54,114 nt of DNA, from positions 1-54,114 of the forward strand of contig MEDW01000001.1 of assembly GCA_001724215.1 (NCBI GenBank). Reading direction: 5' to 3'. The stretch's first letter is position 1, and each line of letters opens with the position of its first letter. The notes under the pieces are model-generated. The model was not told the DNA's origin. It saw only the letters and a list, made by a program, of their open reading frames with translations, and made no database searches. Positions 1-8,908 of this stretch are shown in pieces. This stretch comes from Erythrobacter sp. SCN 62-14. GTDB lineage: Bacteria > Pseudomonadota > Alphaproteobacteria > Sphingomonadales > Sphingomonadaceae. The position numbers and the translations under genes are program-made.

Positions 1-44
1 AGGCTGTCGAAGCCGATCTCGATGTCGCGGCAGCAGGCAACTAA
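1..44 (+). CDS. rpsQ: 30S ribosomal protein S17, C-terminal end (partial)
   Basis: Only the last 13 codons are inside the window. Reading from base 3 gives AVEADLDVAAAGN and a TAA stop at 42-44. S17 is a primary 16S rRNA-binding protein, and in the spc operon rpsQ lies directly before rplN, which is what follows here 75 bases later. The identification rests on position and on the acidic/alanine-rich tail seen in sphingomonad S17. The functional OB-fold lies outside the window. It could in principle be the tail of another gene, but the operon order makes S17 by far the best reading. Confidence 0.75.
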   Translation, partial: AVEADLDVAAAGN

Positions 45-119
45 TTAGGCGTTAACGGAACTGCCGGGCCCCAGTCGGATTGGGCGTCCTGGTAAGCCAA
101 AGAGAAGGAACTCGGATCC

Positions 120-488
120 ATGATCCAGATGCAATCCAATCTCGACGTCGCGGACAACAGCGGCGCAAAGCGCGTCCAGTGCATCAAGGTGCTGGGCGGG
201 TCGAAGCGCCGGACTGCTTCCGTGGGCGACGTGATCGTGGTTTCCGTCAAGGAAGCCCAGCCGCGCACCAAGGTGAAAAAGGGTGACGTGCACCGCGCCG
301 TGATCGTGCGCACCAAGAAGGACGTGCGTCGTCCTGATGGCAGCGTGATCCGCTTTGACAGCAATGCAGCGGTGCTCGTGAACAAGAACGAAGAGCCGAT
401 CGGCACTCGTATCTTTGGCCCGGTGGTGCGCGAATTGCGCGGCCGCGGCTTCATGAAGATCATTTCGCTCGCGCCGGAGGTGCTGTAA
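120..488 (+). CDS. rplN: 50S ribosomal protein L14
   Basis: L14 is a 122-residue protein that binds 23S rRNA at the subunit interface and helps form an inter-subunit bridge. The start [17 protein letters not shown] and the internal [17 protein letters not shown] stretch are the classic L14 sequence, and the length is exactly that of the family. An AAGGAA ribosome binding site precedes the ATG. The gene ends with TAA at 486-488, sharing one base with the rplX ATG at 488, so the two are translationally coupled. Nothing is unusual about it. Confidence 0.98.
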   Translation: MIQMQSNLDVADNSGAKRVQCIKVLGGSKRRTASVGDVIVVSVKEAQPRTKVKKGDVHRAVIVRTKKDVRRPDGSVIRFDSNAAVLVNKNEEPIGTRIFGPVVRELRGRGFMKIISLAPEVL

Positions 489-808
489 TGTCGGCCGCCA
501 AGATCAAGAAGGGCGATAACGTCGTCGTGCTGTCGGGCAAGGACAAGGGCCGCACTGGTGTGGTCGCAAAAGTCATGCCCAAGGATGGCAAGGTCGTTGT
601 TGAAGGCATCAACATCGCCGCCCGTCACCGCAAGCCGAGCCAGGCCAACCCGCAAGGTGGCATCGACCGTTTCCCGGCTCCGATGCACATTTCTAAGGTT
701 GCGCTGGCTGATCCCAAGACCGGCAAGCCCACCCGCGTTCGTTTCGAAGAAAAGGACGGCAAGAAGGTGCGAGTTGCTGTAAAGAGTGGGGAGACCATCG
801 ATGGCTGA
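488..808 (+). CDS. rplX: 50S ribosomal protein L24
   Basis: L24 is an assembly initiator for the 50S subunit and sits near the exit of the peptide tunnel. The protein has 106 residues with the KOW motif near the N-terminus ([17 protein letters not shown], about residues 5-19), as expected for the family. The ATG overlaps the rplN stop codon by one base. Its own stop overlaps the start of rplE, continuing the tightly packed spc operon order L14-L24-L5. Confidence 0.97.
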   Translation: MSAAKIKKGDNVVVLSGKDKGRTGVVAKVMPKDGKVVVEGINIAARHRKPSQANPQGGIDRFPAPMHISKVALADPKTGKPTRVRFEEKDGKKVRVAVKSGETIDG

Positions 809-1388
809 TGCAGCTTACACTCCGCGCATGCGCGCCAAGTATGACGCGGAAATCGTCAAGGCGATGACCGAAAAGTTCGGTTACAAGAACCACCTCGAAG
901 TTCCCCGGATCGAGAAGATCACGCTCAACATGGGCGTGGGCGAAGCGAGCCAGGACAAGAAGAAGGTTCAGACCGCAGCGGAAGAAATGGCGCTGATCGC
1001 TGGCCAGAAGCCGGTCATCACCATCGCCAAGAAGTCGATCGCTCAGTTCAAGCTGCGCGAAGGCATGCCGATCGGTTGCAAGGTGACCTTGCGCCGTGAG
1101 CGTATGTACGAATTCCTCGATCGTCTCATAACCGTGGCGATGCCCCGTATCCGCGACTTCCGCGGGCTGAACGCAAAGTCGTTTGATGGCCGTGGCAACT
1201 ACGCCATGGGGCTGAAGGAACAGATCGTGTTCCCGGAAATCAGCTACGACAAGATCGAGAAGGTGCGGGGCATGGACATCATCGTGACCACCACCGCGAA
1301 AACCGACGAAGAAGCGCGCGAATTGCTGCGTTTGTTCGGCTTCCCCTTCCAGGGCGATGCCAAGGCAGAACAGAAGGAAGCGGCGTGA
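801..1388 (+). CDS. rplE: 50S ribosomal protein L5
   Basis: L5 binds 5S rRNA in the central protuberance and contacts P-site tRNA. I chose the ATG at 801 ([15 protein letters not shown], 195 residues) rather than the in-frame start at 786. The 801 start overlaps the rplX stop in the ATGGCTGA arrangement and removes a non-conserved prefix. Conserved segments include NMGVGEA and the [17 protein letters not shown] motif. Some alphaproteobacterial L5 proteins carry a short N-terminal extension like this one. Confidence 0.97.
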   Translation: MADAAYTPRMRAKYDAEIVKAMTEKFGYKNHLEVPRIEKITLNMGVGEASQDKKKVQTAAEEMALIAGQKPVITIAKKSIAQFKLREGMPIGCKVTLRRERMYEFLDRLITVAMPRIRDFRGLNAKSFDGRGNYAMGLKEQIVFPEISYDKIEKVRGMDIIVTTTAKTDEEARELLRLFGFPFQGDAKAEQKEAA

Positions 1389-1430
1389 GCCGTCTGTCCG
1401 TGACTACAGGAAAGAAGAGAGCTTAAGTCC

Positions 1431-1736
1431 ATGGCGAAACTGAGTTCGATCAACAAGAATGAGCGTCGCAAGAAGCTCGTTGCGCAGTATGCTGCGAAGT
1501 ACGAGAAGCTGAAGGCGATTGCCAATGACGAAACCCTCGACGAGACCGAGCGCCTGGTCGCCCGTCTCAAGATGGCTGAGCTTCCGCGCAATGCAAACCC
1601 GACCCGGGTGCGCAACCGCTGCGCCACCACCGGCCGCCCGCGCGGCTATTACCGCAAGTTCGGCATTAATCGTATCGAACTGCGCGATCTCGGCAACAAG
1701 GGCCTGATTCCGGGCCTGACCAAGTCGAGCTGGTGA
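1431..1736 (+). CDS. rpsN: 30S ribosomal protein S14, zinc-free long form
   Basis: S14 sits in the head of the small subunit. The 101-residue length and the absence of a CxxC...CxxC zinc motif identify the long, zinc-independent paralogue normal in alphaproteobacteria. The C-terminal region [20 protein letters not shown] is the family signature. An AAGAAGAG ribosome binding site lies upstream, and the gene is separated from rplE by 42 bases. Confidence 0.97.
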   Translation: MAKLSSINKNERRKKLVAQYAAKYEKLKAIANDETLDETERLVARLKMAELPRNANPTRVRNRCATTGRPRGYYRKFGINRIELRDLGNKGLIPGLTKSSW

Positions 1737-1746
1737 GGAATTACAG

Positions 1747-2142
1747 ATGGCTATGACCGATCCTTTGGGTGATATGCTCACCCGCATCCGCAACGGCCAG
1801 CAGGCGAAGAAGGACTCCGTCCTTACGCCTGCCAGCAAGCTGCGCGCCAATGTTCTCGAAGTGCTGCAGCGCGAAGGCTACATCCGTGGCTATTCCGAAG
1901 ACACTTCGGGCAAGCACCCGGCGCTGCGGATCGAACTGAAGTATTTCGAAGGCGAACCGGCGATCAAGCACGTCGCTCGCGTCTCCAAGCCGGGCCGCCG
2001 GATCTATTCGGGTTCCAAGGAACTTCCGACTGTCCGCAACGGCCTTGGCATCACCATCGTCTCGACGCCCAAGGGTGTGCTTTCGGATGCCGAAGCGCGC
2101 GCCAACAACGTCGGCGGCGAAGTGCTGGCGGAGGTGTTCTGA
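1747..2142 (+). CDS. rpsH: 30S ribosomal protein S8
   Basis: S8 binds the central domain of 16S rRNA and, in E. coli, represses the spc operon by binding its mRNA at the L5 region. The protein has 131 residues, begins [18 protein letters not shown] and contains the conserved [13 protein letters not shown] loop near the C-terminus. A second ATG six bases downstream could also serve as the start. The TGA at 2140-2142 overlaps the rplF ATG at 2142. Confidence 0.97.
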   Translation: MAMTDPLGDMLTRIRNGQQAKKDSVLTPASKLRANVLEVLQREGYIRGYSEDTSGKHPALRIELKYFEGEPAIKHVARVSKPGRRIYSGSKELPTVRNGLGITIVSTPKGVLSDAEARANNVGGEVLAEVF

Positions 2143-2675
2143 TGAGCCGCATCGGTAAAAAGCCGGTGGCGATCCCCGGCGGGGTGACGGCCACCATCGA
2201 TAATGGCACTCTGAGCGTGAAGGGCCCCAAGGGCACTCTGACGCTCGGCCTGTCCGACCTCATCGACTACAAGGTCGAAGATGGCGAGATCATGGTCAAG
2301 CCGGCCAATGACAGCAAGCAGGCACGCGCCTTTTGGGGCATGCAGCGCACGCTGGTGTCGAACCTGGTTGAAGGCGTGACCGAGGGTTTCACCAAGACCC
2401 TCGTCATCAAGGGTGTCGGCTATCGTGCCAACGCGCAGGGCAACAAGCTCAAGCTTCAGCTTGGCTACAGCCATGACGTTGACCTCGACGTTCCCGCCGG
2501 TCTGGAAGTGAAGACGCCGGATCAGACCACCGTTGAGATTTCGGGCATCGACAAGCAGGCCGTTGGCCAGTTTGCTGCCGAAATCCGCCGTTGGCGCAAG
2601 CCGGAGCCCTATAAGGGCAAGGGCATTGCCTATCGCGGCGAGTTTATCTTCCGCAAGGAAGGGAAGAAGAAGTAA
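2142..2675 (+). CDS. rplF: 50S ribosomal protein L6
   Basis: L6 lies near the sarcin-ricin loop and the translation factor binding site. The 177 residues form the usual duplicated L6 fold, with [12 protein letters not shown] at the start and the [19 protein letters not shown] signature close to the C-terminus. Start and stop codons of rpsH and rplF share one base, indicating translational coupling. Family length and sequence are normal. Confidence 0.98.
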   Translation: MSRIGKKPVAIPGGVTATIDNGTLSVKGPKGTLTLGLSDLIDYKVEDGEIMVKPANDSKQARAFWGMQRTLVSNLVEGVTEGFTKTLVIKGVGYRANAQGNKLKLQLGYSHDVDLDVPAGLEVKTPDQTTVEISGIDKQAVGQFAAEIRRWRKPEPYKGKGIAYRGEFIFRKEGKKK

Positions 2676-2676
2676 G

Positions 2677-3021
2677 ATGGCAAAGCTTTCTCTTTTTGAT
2701 CGCCGTCGCCGCCGGGTTCGCACTGCGCTGCGTGCCCGCGCTGGTGGCAAGCCGCGCCTGTCGGTGCATCGCACCGGCCGTCACATCTACGCCCAGATCA
2801 TCGATGATGCCGCTGGCCGCACGCTGGCCGCTGCCTCGACGCTTGGCACGGATGTGAGCGGCGCGAACGTCTCGGCCGCTGCCCTTGTTGGCAAGCAGAT
2901 CGCCGAGGCCGCCAAGGCTGCGGGCGTGACGACTGTCGTGTTCGATCGCGGCGGGTTCCTGTTCCATGGCCGCGTTAAGGCGCTGGCCGATGCCGCCCGC
3001 GAAGGCGGGCTGGAGTTCTGA
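2677..3021 (+). CDS. rplR: 50S ribosomal protein L18
   Basis: L18 helps 5S rRNA bind the large subunit. I placed the start at the ATG at 2677 ([20 protein letters not shown], 114 residues), two bases after the rplF stop. A longer reading frame extending back into rplF is a shadow. The basic N-terminal arm, the [14 protein letters not shown] segment and the C-terminal [20 protein letters not shown] stretch are all characteristic. The stop overlaps the rpsE start. Confidence 0.97.
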   Translation: MAKLSLFDRRRRRVRTALRARAGGKPRLSVHRTGRHIYAQIIDDAAGRTLAAASTLGTDVSGANVSAAALVGKQIAEAAKAAGVTTVVFDRGGFLFHGRVKALADAAREGGLEF

Positions 3022-3758
3022 TGATGACCGAGAACACTGAAACTCCTGAAACCACACAAACCGCTGGCGTCGGCGCACCCGAAGCTACCACCACCACTCC
3101 CGAAGAGGCTGGTGAGCAGCAGGGTCGCCGTGGCCGTGGGCGCGGTGGCAATCGTGAAGGCGGCGATCGTGGTCGTGGCCGCGGGGGCCGTGATGGCAAT
3201 CGTGGCAAGCGCGAAGAGGAAGATGATGGCATCATCGAAAAGCTGGTGCACATCAACCGCGTCTCCAAGACGGTGAAGGGCGGTAAGCGCTTCGGCTTTG
3301 CAGCGCTTGTGGTGGTTGGTGATGGTCAGGGCCGCGTTGGCTTTGGCCACGGCAAGGCCCGCGAAGTGCCCGAAGCCATCACCAAGGCGACCGCCGCTGC
3401 CCGCAAGAAGATGATCCGCGTGCCGCTCAAGGAAGGCCGCACTCTGCACCATGACGGCAATGGCCGTTTCGGCGCAGGCAAGGTGACTGTTCGCACCGCG
3501 CCTCCGGGGACTGGCATCATCGCCGGTGGTCCGATGCGCGCCGTGTTTGAAAGCCTTGGTGTTGCCGACGTGGTGACCAAGTCGGTCGGCACTTCGAACC
3601 CCTACAACATGATCCGCGCCACTTTTGACGCGCTGCAAGATCAGACTTCGCCGAAGTCGGTGGCGCAGCGCCGGGGCAAGAAGGTTGTTGACCTTCTTGG
3701 CCGTGGCGGGGCCAGCGCAGCTGAAGCGGAAGCCGATGCTGCCGCGATTGCGGAGTAA
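3021..3758 (+). CDS. rpsE: 30S ribosomal protein S5
   Basis: S5 contributes to decoding accuracy and lies at the mRNA entry site. The conserved core (double-stranded RNA-binding domain followed by the S5 C-terminal domain) starts near residue 70 with the [20 protein letters not shown] region. Before it is a disordered extension of about 65 residues, first Thr/Glu-rich and then Gly/Arg-rich ([16 protein letters not shown]). At 245 residues it is long compared with about 166 in E. coli, but such extensions are common in sphingomonads. Two consecutive ATGs (3021 and 3024) are possible starts, the first overlapping the rplR stop. Confidence 0.97.
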   Translation: MMTENTETPETTQTAGVGAPEATTTTPEEAGEQQGRRGRGRGGNREGGDRGRGRGGRDGNRGKREEEDDGIIEKLVHINRVSKTVKGGKRFGFAALVVVGDGQGRVGFGHGKAREVPEAITKATAAARKKMIRVPLKEGRTLHHDGNGRFGAGKVTVRTAPPGTGIIAGGPMRAVFESLGVADVVTKSVGTSNPYNMIRATFDALQDQTSPKSVAQRRGKKVVDLLGRGGASAAEAEADAAAIAE

Positions 3759-3765
3759 TCGAGAG

Positions 3766-3942
3766 ATGGCTACCATCAAGATCAAGCAGATCGGTTCACC
3801 GATCCGTCGCCCTGCCAGTCAGCGCCAGATTCTTATCGGTTTGGGGCTGAACAAGATGCACAAGGTGGTCGAGCGTCAGGACACTCCTGAAGTGCGCGGC
3901 GCGATTGCCAAGATCCCGCATCTGGTGCAGGTGATCGACTAA
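3766..3942 (+). CDS. rpmD: 50S ribosomal protein L30
   Basis: L30 is a small peripheral protein of the large subunit. The ATG at 3766 gives 58 residues ([20 protein letters not shown]), the normal length. The mid-protein [20 protein letters not shown] stretch is the family signature. It lies seven bases after rpsE with a GAGAG ribosome binding site in the gap. A longer reading frame starting inside rpsE is spurious. Confidence 0.96.
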   Translation: MATIKIKQIGSPIRRPASQRQILIGLGLNKMHKVVERQDTPEVRGAIAKIPHLVQVID

Positions 3943-3975
3943 GATTGTGTGGCGGGGAGGGCATTGCCTTCCCCC

Positions 3976-3998
3976 GTCATCCCGGTGCAAGTCGGGAT
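3976..3998. repeat. REP-like half element between rpmD and rplO
   Basis: The intergenic spacer contains GTCATCCCGG, a short loop, and CGGGATCC, so that ATCCCG pairs with CGGGAT. The same GTCAT-headed palindrome occurs in fuller form after rpoA (9970-10035), between lpdA and sucB (18062-18141) and between sucD and mdh (23208-23268). It looks like a single arm of that repeat family. The spacer of 138 bases between rpmD and rplO is otherwise featureless. Confidence 0.6.
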
Positions 3999-4080
3999 CC
4001 AGAGCGGCGAGCGCGTCCGCTTTGAGGCATAGCTACCAACAGGGCCGCGCTGGCGTGGCCGCATCCAAGCGAGTGCAAAC

Positions 4081-4614
4081 ATGAGACTGAATGACATCCG
4101 TGACAACGCCGGTGCCCGCAAGGGCCGGATGCGCGTGGGCCGTGGTATCGGCTCGGGCAAGGGCAAGACCTCGGCGCGCGGCCAGAAGGGTCAGAAGGCC
4201 CGTTCGGGCGTTGCGATCAAGGGCTTTGAAGGCGGCCAGATGCCGCTGCACATGCGGCTGCCGAAGCGCGGCTTTAACAACCCGTTCGGCAAGGACTATG
4301 CCGAAGTGAACACGGGCATGATCCAGAAGTTCATCGACGCAGGCAAGCTCGATACCAAGGCCGACATCACCGAGGAAACTCTGCGCGCAGCAGGCCTCGT
4401 GCGCGGCGGCAAGGACGGCGTGCGTCTGCTCGGCAAGGGCGGTTTCTCGGCCAAGGTAAAGATCGCCGTCACCGGCGCGACCAAGGGCGCGATTGCTGCG
4501 GTGGAAGCGGCTGGTGGCAGCGTCGAAGTGGCGCCGCCTGCGACCCCCGAGCACGAGAAGAAGCTCGCTCGCCGCGAGGCCAACAAGGCCGCCCGCGCTG
4601 CGAAGGCTGGCTGA
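4081..4614 (+). CDS. rplO: 50S ribosomal protein L15
   Basis: L15 organises 23S rRNA late in large-subunit assembly. The basic Gly-rich N-terminal part ([20 protein letters not shown], then the [20 protein letters not shown] stretch) is diagnostic. The C-terminal globular part ends in a lysine/alanine tail. The length of 177 residues is slightly above the E. coli 144, mainly from this tail. It follows a 138-base spacer holding a REP-like arm, so it may have a separate translation signal, but it still belongs to the spc operon. Confidence 0.97.
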   Translation: MRLNDIRDNAGARKGRMRVGRGIGSGKGKTSARGQKGQKARSGVAIKGFEGGQMPLHMRLPKRGFNNPFGKDYAEVNTGMIQKFIDAGKLDTKADITEETLRAAGLVRGGKDGVRLLGKGGFSAKVKIAVTGATKGAIAAVEAAGGSVEVAPPATPEHEKKLARREANKAARAAKAG

Positions 4615-4633
4615 TTTTGCAAAAAAACATGGG

Positions 4634-4672
4634 GCGCGGGGGTTCGACAAGAGCCCTCGCGCTTCCTATTTT
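4634..4672 (+). terminator. Hairpin with T-rich tail between rplO and secY
   Basis: GCGCGGGGGTTC at 4634-4645 pairs with GAGCCCTCGCGC at 4651-4662 around a five-base loop. One G-T and one G-A-type weak position interrupt the stem. TTCCTATTTT follows. This resembles an attenuating terminator that would lower transcription into secY relative to the ribosomal genes. The T run is interrupted, so termination would be partial at most. Confidence 0.4.
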
Positions 4673-4802
4673 GCCTCTGGAAGGCCTACGCGCTCGCCTG
4701 AAAGCAAGCGGGAAGTGGTGGGTAGGCGGTAAAGGTTGGCTTGCATTCCAAGCGCGAAAGCGCCTAGGGCATCAGGCAACAGGCTAGGATTACAAAGGCA
4801 CC

Positions 4803-6167
4803 ATGGCTTCACGCGCCGATAATATTGCGAGCAATCTGAACCTCGGTAATTTTGCCAAGGCTACTGAGCTGAGGCAGCGAATCTGGTTCACCATCGGCGC
4901 GCTGATTGTGTTCCGCTTCTTAAGCTTTGTACCGCTTCCCGGCGTCAATCCGTTGATCCTGAGCGAACTGTACGATCAGACGCGCGGCGGCATTCTTGAC
5001 ATTTTCAACACTTTTTCGGGCGGCAGCCTCGAGCGCATGAGTCTGATCGCGCTTGGCGTGATGCCCTATATCACCGCATCGATTGTGGTGCAGATGGCAT
5101 CGGCGCTGCATCCCACGCTTTCAGCCCTGAAAAAGGAGGGTGCGACCGGGCGGCAGAAGCTCAATCAATATACCCGCTATGGCACAGTGTTTCTGTGCGC
5201 CATCCAGGGCTATTTTCTCGCTGTGGGGCTGGAAAGCTTTGGTGCGCAAAGCGGGCTGCAGGCGGTGGTGGATCCCGGTTACACCTTCCGGATTGTTTCG
5301 GTTATCAATCTTGTGGGCGGCACGATGTTCCTGCTGTGGCTGGGTGAACAGATCACCAGCCGGGGAATCGGGAACGGCATTTCGCTCATCATCATGGCGG
5401 GCATTGTTGCCCAGTTTCCGACCTTTGCGGGCAACTTGTTCGAAGGCGGTCGGACCGGTTCGATCCAGCCGGTCGTCATTATTGGCTTTGTAGCCATGGT
5501 TGTGATCCTGATTCTGCTTATCTCCTTTATGGAGCGTGCCCAGCGCCGCTTGCTGATTCAATATCCCAAGCGCGCGACCGAACGCGGGATGATGCAAGCA
5601 GACCGCTCGCACCTGCCTTTGAAGATCAACACGGCAGGGGTGATCCCACCGATTTTCGCTTCCTCGCTTCTGCTCTTGCCGCTCACGATTTCGCAGTTTG
5701 CGGGCAGCTCGATGGACACCGACAGCGCGGCAGGCGATTTCATCGTGACGCTCAACCAGTATCTCGCGCACGGGCAGCCTATCTACATGGCGCTCTACGC
5801 GATCGGGATTATATTCTTTTGCTTCTTCTACACCGCGGTTGTTTTCAACCCGGAGGAGACGGCCGATAATCTCAAGAAGAACGGCGGCTTCATTCCAGGC
5901 ATTCGTCCGGGGAAGCGTACGGCGGACTATCTCGAATATGTGCTGACTCGCATAACCGTGATTGGTGCCATTTACCTGACGCTGGTTTGCGTCATCCCTG
6001 AATATATGATTGCACAAACAGGCATTCCGCTGTTTCTGGGTGGCACCAGCCTGTTGATTGTGGTCAATGTGACTGTGGATACGATCAGTCAGGTGCAGTC
6101 CCATTTGCTGGCTCACCAATATGCTGATCTTATCAAGAAGGCCAAGCTTAAGGGCCGGATGCGCTAG
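4803..6167 (+). CDS. secY: Preprotein translocase subunit SecY
   Basis: SecY is the channel-forming subunit of the SecYEG translocon in the inner membrane. The protein has 454 residues with ten predicted membrane helices. The conserved sequence GVMPYITASIVVQMAS marks helix 2 and the plug region, and the cytoplasmic loop FMERAQRRLLIQYPKR binds SecA or the ribosome. NPEETADNLKKNGGFIPGIRPG is the C5 loop signature. It lies 188 bases after rplO and before adk, the standard order. The start MASRADNIASNLNLGNFAKA fits other alphaproteobacterial SecY proteins. Confidence 0.98.
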   Translation: MASRADNIASNLNLGNFAKATELRQRIWFTIGALIVFRFLSFVPLPGVNPLILSELYDQTRGGILDIFNTFSGGSLERMSLIALGVMPYITASIVVQMASALHPTLSALKKEGATGRQKLNQYTRYGTVFLCAIQGYFLAVGLESFGAQSGLQAVVDPGYTFRIVSVINLVGGTMFLLWLGEQITSRGIGNGISLIIMAGIVAQFPTFAGNLFEGGRTGSIQPVVIIGFVAMVVILILLISFMERAQRRLLIQYPKRATERGMMQADRSHLPLKINTAGVIPPIFASSLLLLPLTISQFAGSSMDTDSAAGDFIVTLNQYLAHGQPIYMALYAIGIIFFCFFYTAVVFNPEETADNLKKNGGFIPGIRPGKRTADYLEYVLTRITVIGAIYLTLVCVIPEYMIAQTGIPLFLGGTSLLIVVNVTVDTISQVQSHLLAHQYADLIKKAKLKGRMR

Positions 6168-6264
6168 GGCTAAAGGCTAATGGCCTTGTGGGTGGCGATG
6201 TGTTTTTGGTTGTGAAGTGGTTTCCGCTGCCGTCAAGGGCAGGGATCTGTGGGGAGAGCCTTAC

Positions 6265-6912
6265 GTGAACATCATTCTTCTGGGCCCTCCCGGAGCTGGT
6301 AAAGGTACGCAGAGCATGGGTCTGGTTGAGCGCCATGGTATGCGCCAGCTTTCAACCGGTGATATGCTGCGCGCCGCCGTCAAGGCGGGCACGCCAGTCG
6401 GCCTCAAGGCCAAGGAAGTGATGGACCGCGGGGAACTCGTTTCGGACGATATCGTCTCGGCGCTGATTGATGATGAACTGGCGAGCATGGGCCCGGAGGT
6501 TGGCGCGATCTTTGATGGCTATCCGCGCACAGCTGCACAGGCCGATGCTCTCGACACCATTCTCGCCAAGAACGGTCGCAGCCTTGCCCATGTGATCGAA
6601 CTCGATGTGAACGAGGATGCGCTGGTGGAGCGTATCACCGGGCGTTTTTCCTGCGCCAATTGCGGCGCACTCTATCATGACACCGCCAATCCGCCGACAG
6701 AGGCAGGCAAGTGCGATGCTTGCGGACACACCGAATTCAAGCGTCGTCCCGATGATAACGAGGAAACCGTGCGCACCCGCATGGCAGAATATCGTGCGAA
6801 GACCGCGCCAATTCTGCCTGGCTACGAGGCGCGCGGGATTGTCTCGCGGATCGATGGCATGGGCGCAATCGATGATGTGGCAGGTGCGATCGACGCGATC
6901 CTGAGAAGCTGA
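6265..6912 (+). CDS. adk: Adenylate kinase, zinc-lid type
   Basis: It converts ATP and AMP to two ADP. I chose the GTG at 6265 because it sits behind GGGGAGAG at a good distance and gives VNIILLGPPGAGKGT, with the P-loop at residues 7-15. The frame also opens at an earlier GTG (6217), but that prefix is not conserved. The AMP-binding segment and the FDGYPRT motif (residues 83-89) are present. The lid carries four cysteines (C130, C133, C150, C153), indicating a structural zinc site, unlike the E. coli enzyme. Length is 215 residues. Confidence 0.96.
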   Translation: MNIILLGPPGAGKGTQSMGLVERHGMRQLSTGDMLRAAVKAGTPVGLKAKEVMDRGELVSDDIVSALIDDELASMGPEVGAIFDGYPRTAAQADALDTILAKNGRSLAHVIELDVNEDALVERITGRFSCANCGALYHDTANPPTEAGKCDACGHTEFKRRPDDNEETVRTRMAEYRAKTAPILPGYEARGIVSRIDGMGAIDDVAGAIDAILRS

Positions 6913-6951
6913 GCCGGACAGCGGCTCTGGGGTGAGGGGCAGGGGGCTGCA

Positions 6952-7638
6952 ATGGCAAAATTGGGACGGGCTGGAACAGGCTTGCTAGGTATGGTGGGTG
7001 CCGGGCTTTTGTCCGCACCTGCTGTCGCAGAGATCACCAAAAGCCATGCTCAGGGCTTTATTGTCCGGCACGAAGTGGTGGTAGAGGCTGATCCCAAACA
7101 GGCTTGGCTTGCGCTCATCAGCCCCGACAAGTGGTGGCGTAAGGAGCATACGTGGTCGGGCGATTCTGCCAATCTTTCGATCCGCCCCAGCGCGGGCGGA
7201 TGTTTCTGCGAACGTATCCCCGAAGTGGATGAACCGGGGCGCTTCACGCTCGAAGGGAGCGTTGAACATATGCGCGTGGTGCAGGCCTACCCTGAAGCGG
7301 CGTTGAGGATGATCGGTGGCCTTGGTCCGTTGCAAAGCGAGCCGGTAACTGGCGTGCTGACAGTCGCGCTGAGTACGGCTGACACAGGCACACGGATTGT
7401 GTGGGAGTACAATGTCGCCGGCTATATGCGTTACGAAGTTCCGGTGATTGCCAAGTCGGTCGATGGGGTGATTGGCTTGCAGGCTGCCGCTTTGGCGGAC
7501 CTTCTGGGCCCAGTTGCCGGCCTGAACGCTGCACCAGCACGCCAACCCATGCCCGAAACATTGCCTGACCCAGCGCCTGTGTCTGAAGGAACTGCAATCA
7601 AGGTCGAGGACGCGTTTGGCGATCTTGCTGGTGATTAG
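6952..7638 (+). CDS. Exported SRPBCC-fold protein
   Basis: A 228-residue protein with a hydrophobic N-terminal segment (about residues 5-26, ending SAPAVAEI) that looks like a signal peptide. The body has the START/SRPBCC style of sequence (VVVEADPKQAWLALISPDKW, then a hydrophobic C-terminal helix around IGLQAAALADLL), related to the ATPase-activator/polyketide-cyclase-like group. Such folds bind hydrophobic ligands; the ligand here is unknown. It starts 40 bases after adk on the same strand, inserted between the spc-type block and rpsM. It could be co-transcribed with adk. Function is not assigned. Confidence 0.75.
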   Translation: MAKLGRAGTGLLGMVGAGLLSAPAVAEITKSHAQGFIVRHEVVVEADPKQAWLALISPDKWWRKEHTWSGDSANLSIRPSAGGCFCERIPEVDEPGRFTLEGSVEHMRVVQAYPEAALRMIGGLGPLQSEPVTGVLTVALSTADTGTRIVWEYNVAGYMRYEVPVIAKSVDGVIGLQAAALADLLGPVAGLNAAPARQPMPETLPDPAPVSEGTAIKVEDAFGDLAGD

Positions 7639-7960
7639 CTCGGATGTCGGCTTTTGCGCTTGCCTAGCGGGGCGTTAACCGCCAAATTGTCGCTAGCTGG
7701 CGATCAACGCAAGCGCTGACTGATATTTCGTCAGCGTGTGGTTGACGTTAGGGGCGAATCGCCCTAAGCGCGCATTTCATTCGACAGGTTCGAACCGAGT
7801 TCGGCTGGCAACGCGTCCGCGTATGCCTGTCGGACTTTTGCCGTTTGGTCGCGGGCAATAGCCATTGCAACAGTGCGGTAATGCAGGCCGGTCGTATGAA
7901 TGAGCGTTGAGATAGGGGTGTGTGGCCGAGGCTGCGCCTCTGTGGAGCATGGAGAATTAA
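7639..7960. other. 322-base spacer before rpsM
   Basis: No gene is visible here. The spacer probably holds the promoter of the rpsM-rpsK-rpoA-rplQ block. A TTGACG at 7742-7747 has a weak TAAGCG 17 bases downstream, and a near-palindrome TAGGGGCGAATCGCCCTA lies between the two. The 10-base palindrome GGTTCGAACC at 7787-7796 resembles a tRNA T-arm, but no tRNA can be folded around it. GGAGAA lies seven bases before the GTG of rpsM. The promoter assignment is weak. Confidence 0.3.
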
Positions 7961-8329
7961 GTGGCTCGTATTGCCGGGGTCAATATCCCCACCAACAAGC
8001 GCGTGATCATCGCGCTCACCTATATTCACGGAATCGGTCGTCACACGGCGGTTGAAATTGCGGACAAGTTGGGCATCGCACACTCGGCCCGCGTTCAGGA
8101 CTTGTCGGATGAGGAAATTCTCCGCATCCGCGAGGCTATCGACGCTGAATACACCGTGGAAGGCGACCTGCGTCGCAACACCGCGATGAACATTAAGCGT
8201 TTGATGGATCTGCGCGCTTACCGCGGTCTGCGTCATCGCAATGGCCTTCCCGTACGCGGTCAGCGCACGCACACCAATGCCCGCACCCGCAAGGGTAAGG
8301 CGAAGCCCATCGCGGGCAAGAAGAAGTAA
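7961..8329 (+). CDS. rpsM: 30S ribosomal protein S13
   Basis: S13 lies in the head of the small subunit, contacts tRNA in the P site and forms inter-subunit bridges. The GTG start at 7961 follows GGAGAATTAA. The protein (122 residues) begins [20 protein letters not shown] and ends with the basic [15 protein letters not shown] tail that reaches the decoding centre. It opens the second ribosomal block and is followed 60 bases later by rpsK, as in other alphaproteobacteria that lack rpmJ at this position. Confidence 0.97.
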   Translation: MARIAGVNIPTNKRVIIALTYIHGIGRHTAVEIADKLGIAHSARVQDLSDEEILRIREAIDAEYTVEGDLRRNTAMNIKRLMDLRAYRGLRHRNGLPVRGQRTHTNARTRKGKAKPIAGKKK

Positions 8330-8389
8330 GCTTGTAAGCCTTGCGCTTACCCGCTTTTCCCTTCTTTCGAGCTAAAGGAATTTCAGACA

Positions 8390-8779
8390 ATGGCACGCGA
8401 ACCAGGCCGTATCCGGCGCCGTGACAAGAAAAACATCACCAGCGGTGTTGCCCACATCAATGCCAGCTTCAACAACACCATGATCACCATCACCGACGCG
8501 CAGGGCAATGCGATCAGTTGGTCCAGCGCCGGTATGATGGGCTTCAAGGGCAGCCGTAAGTCGACGCCCTATGCTGCTCAGGTTGCTGCTGACGATGCAG
8601 GCAAGAAGGCGGCTGAGCACGGTGTGCGCACGCTTGAAGTGGAAGTGAAGGGCCCGGGCTCGGGCCGCGAGAGCGCGCTGCGCGGTCTGGCTGCAGTCGG
8701 CTTCAACATCACTTCGATCCGTGATGTTACGCCGATCCCGCACAACGGCGTGCGTCCTTCCAAGCGTCGCCGCGTCTGA
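8390..8779 (+). CDS. rpsK: 30S ribosomal protein S11
   Basis: S11 lies on the platform of the small subunit close to the mRNA exit. The 129-residue sequence contains [39 protein letters not shown] and the terminal [17 protein letters not shown], all invariant features of S11. It lies between rpsM and rpoA. A GC-rich imperfect hairpin occupies the 129-base gap to rpoA (about 8787-8815). Confidence 0.98.
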   Translation: MAREPGRIRRRDKKNITSGVAHINASFNNTMITITDAQGNAISWSSAGMMGFKGSRKSTPYAAQVAADDAGKKAAEHGVRTLEVEVKGPGSGRESALRGLAAVGFNITSIRDVTPIPHNGVRPSKRRRV

Positions 8780-8908
8780 TTTGATGCGATGAGGGGCGGC
8801 CCGCGGGTCGCCTCGCCTCGTTCCGGGTTTGACGCGAAAGGTCCTTATCGCCTTTTAGTCTGGCCCATCTGCAATTTGCAACGCCGCAAGGCGAATTAGG
8901 GGAAATCC

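Noticed and set aside
7787..7796. GGTTCGAACC resembling a tRNA T-arm
   Set aside because: No acceptor stem, D-arm or anticodon arm can be placed around it; it is only a short palindrome in the rpsM leader region.
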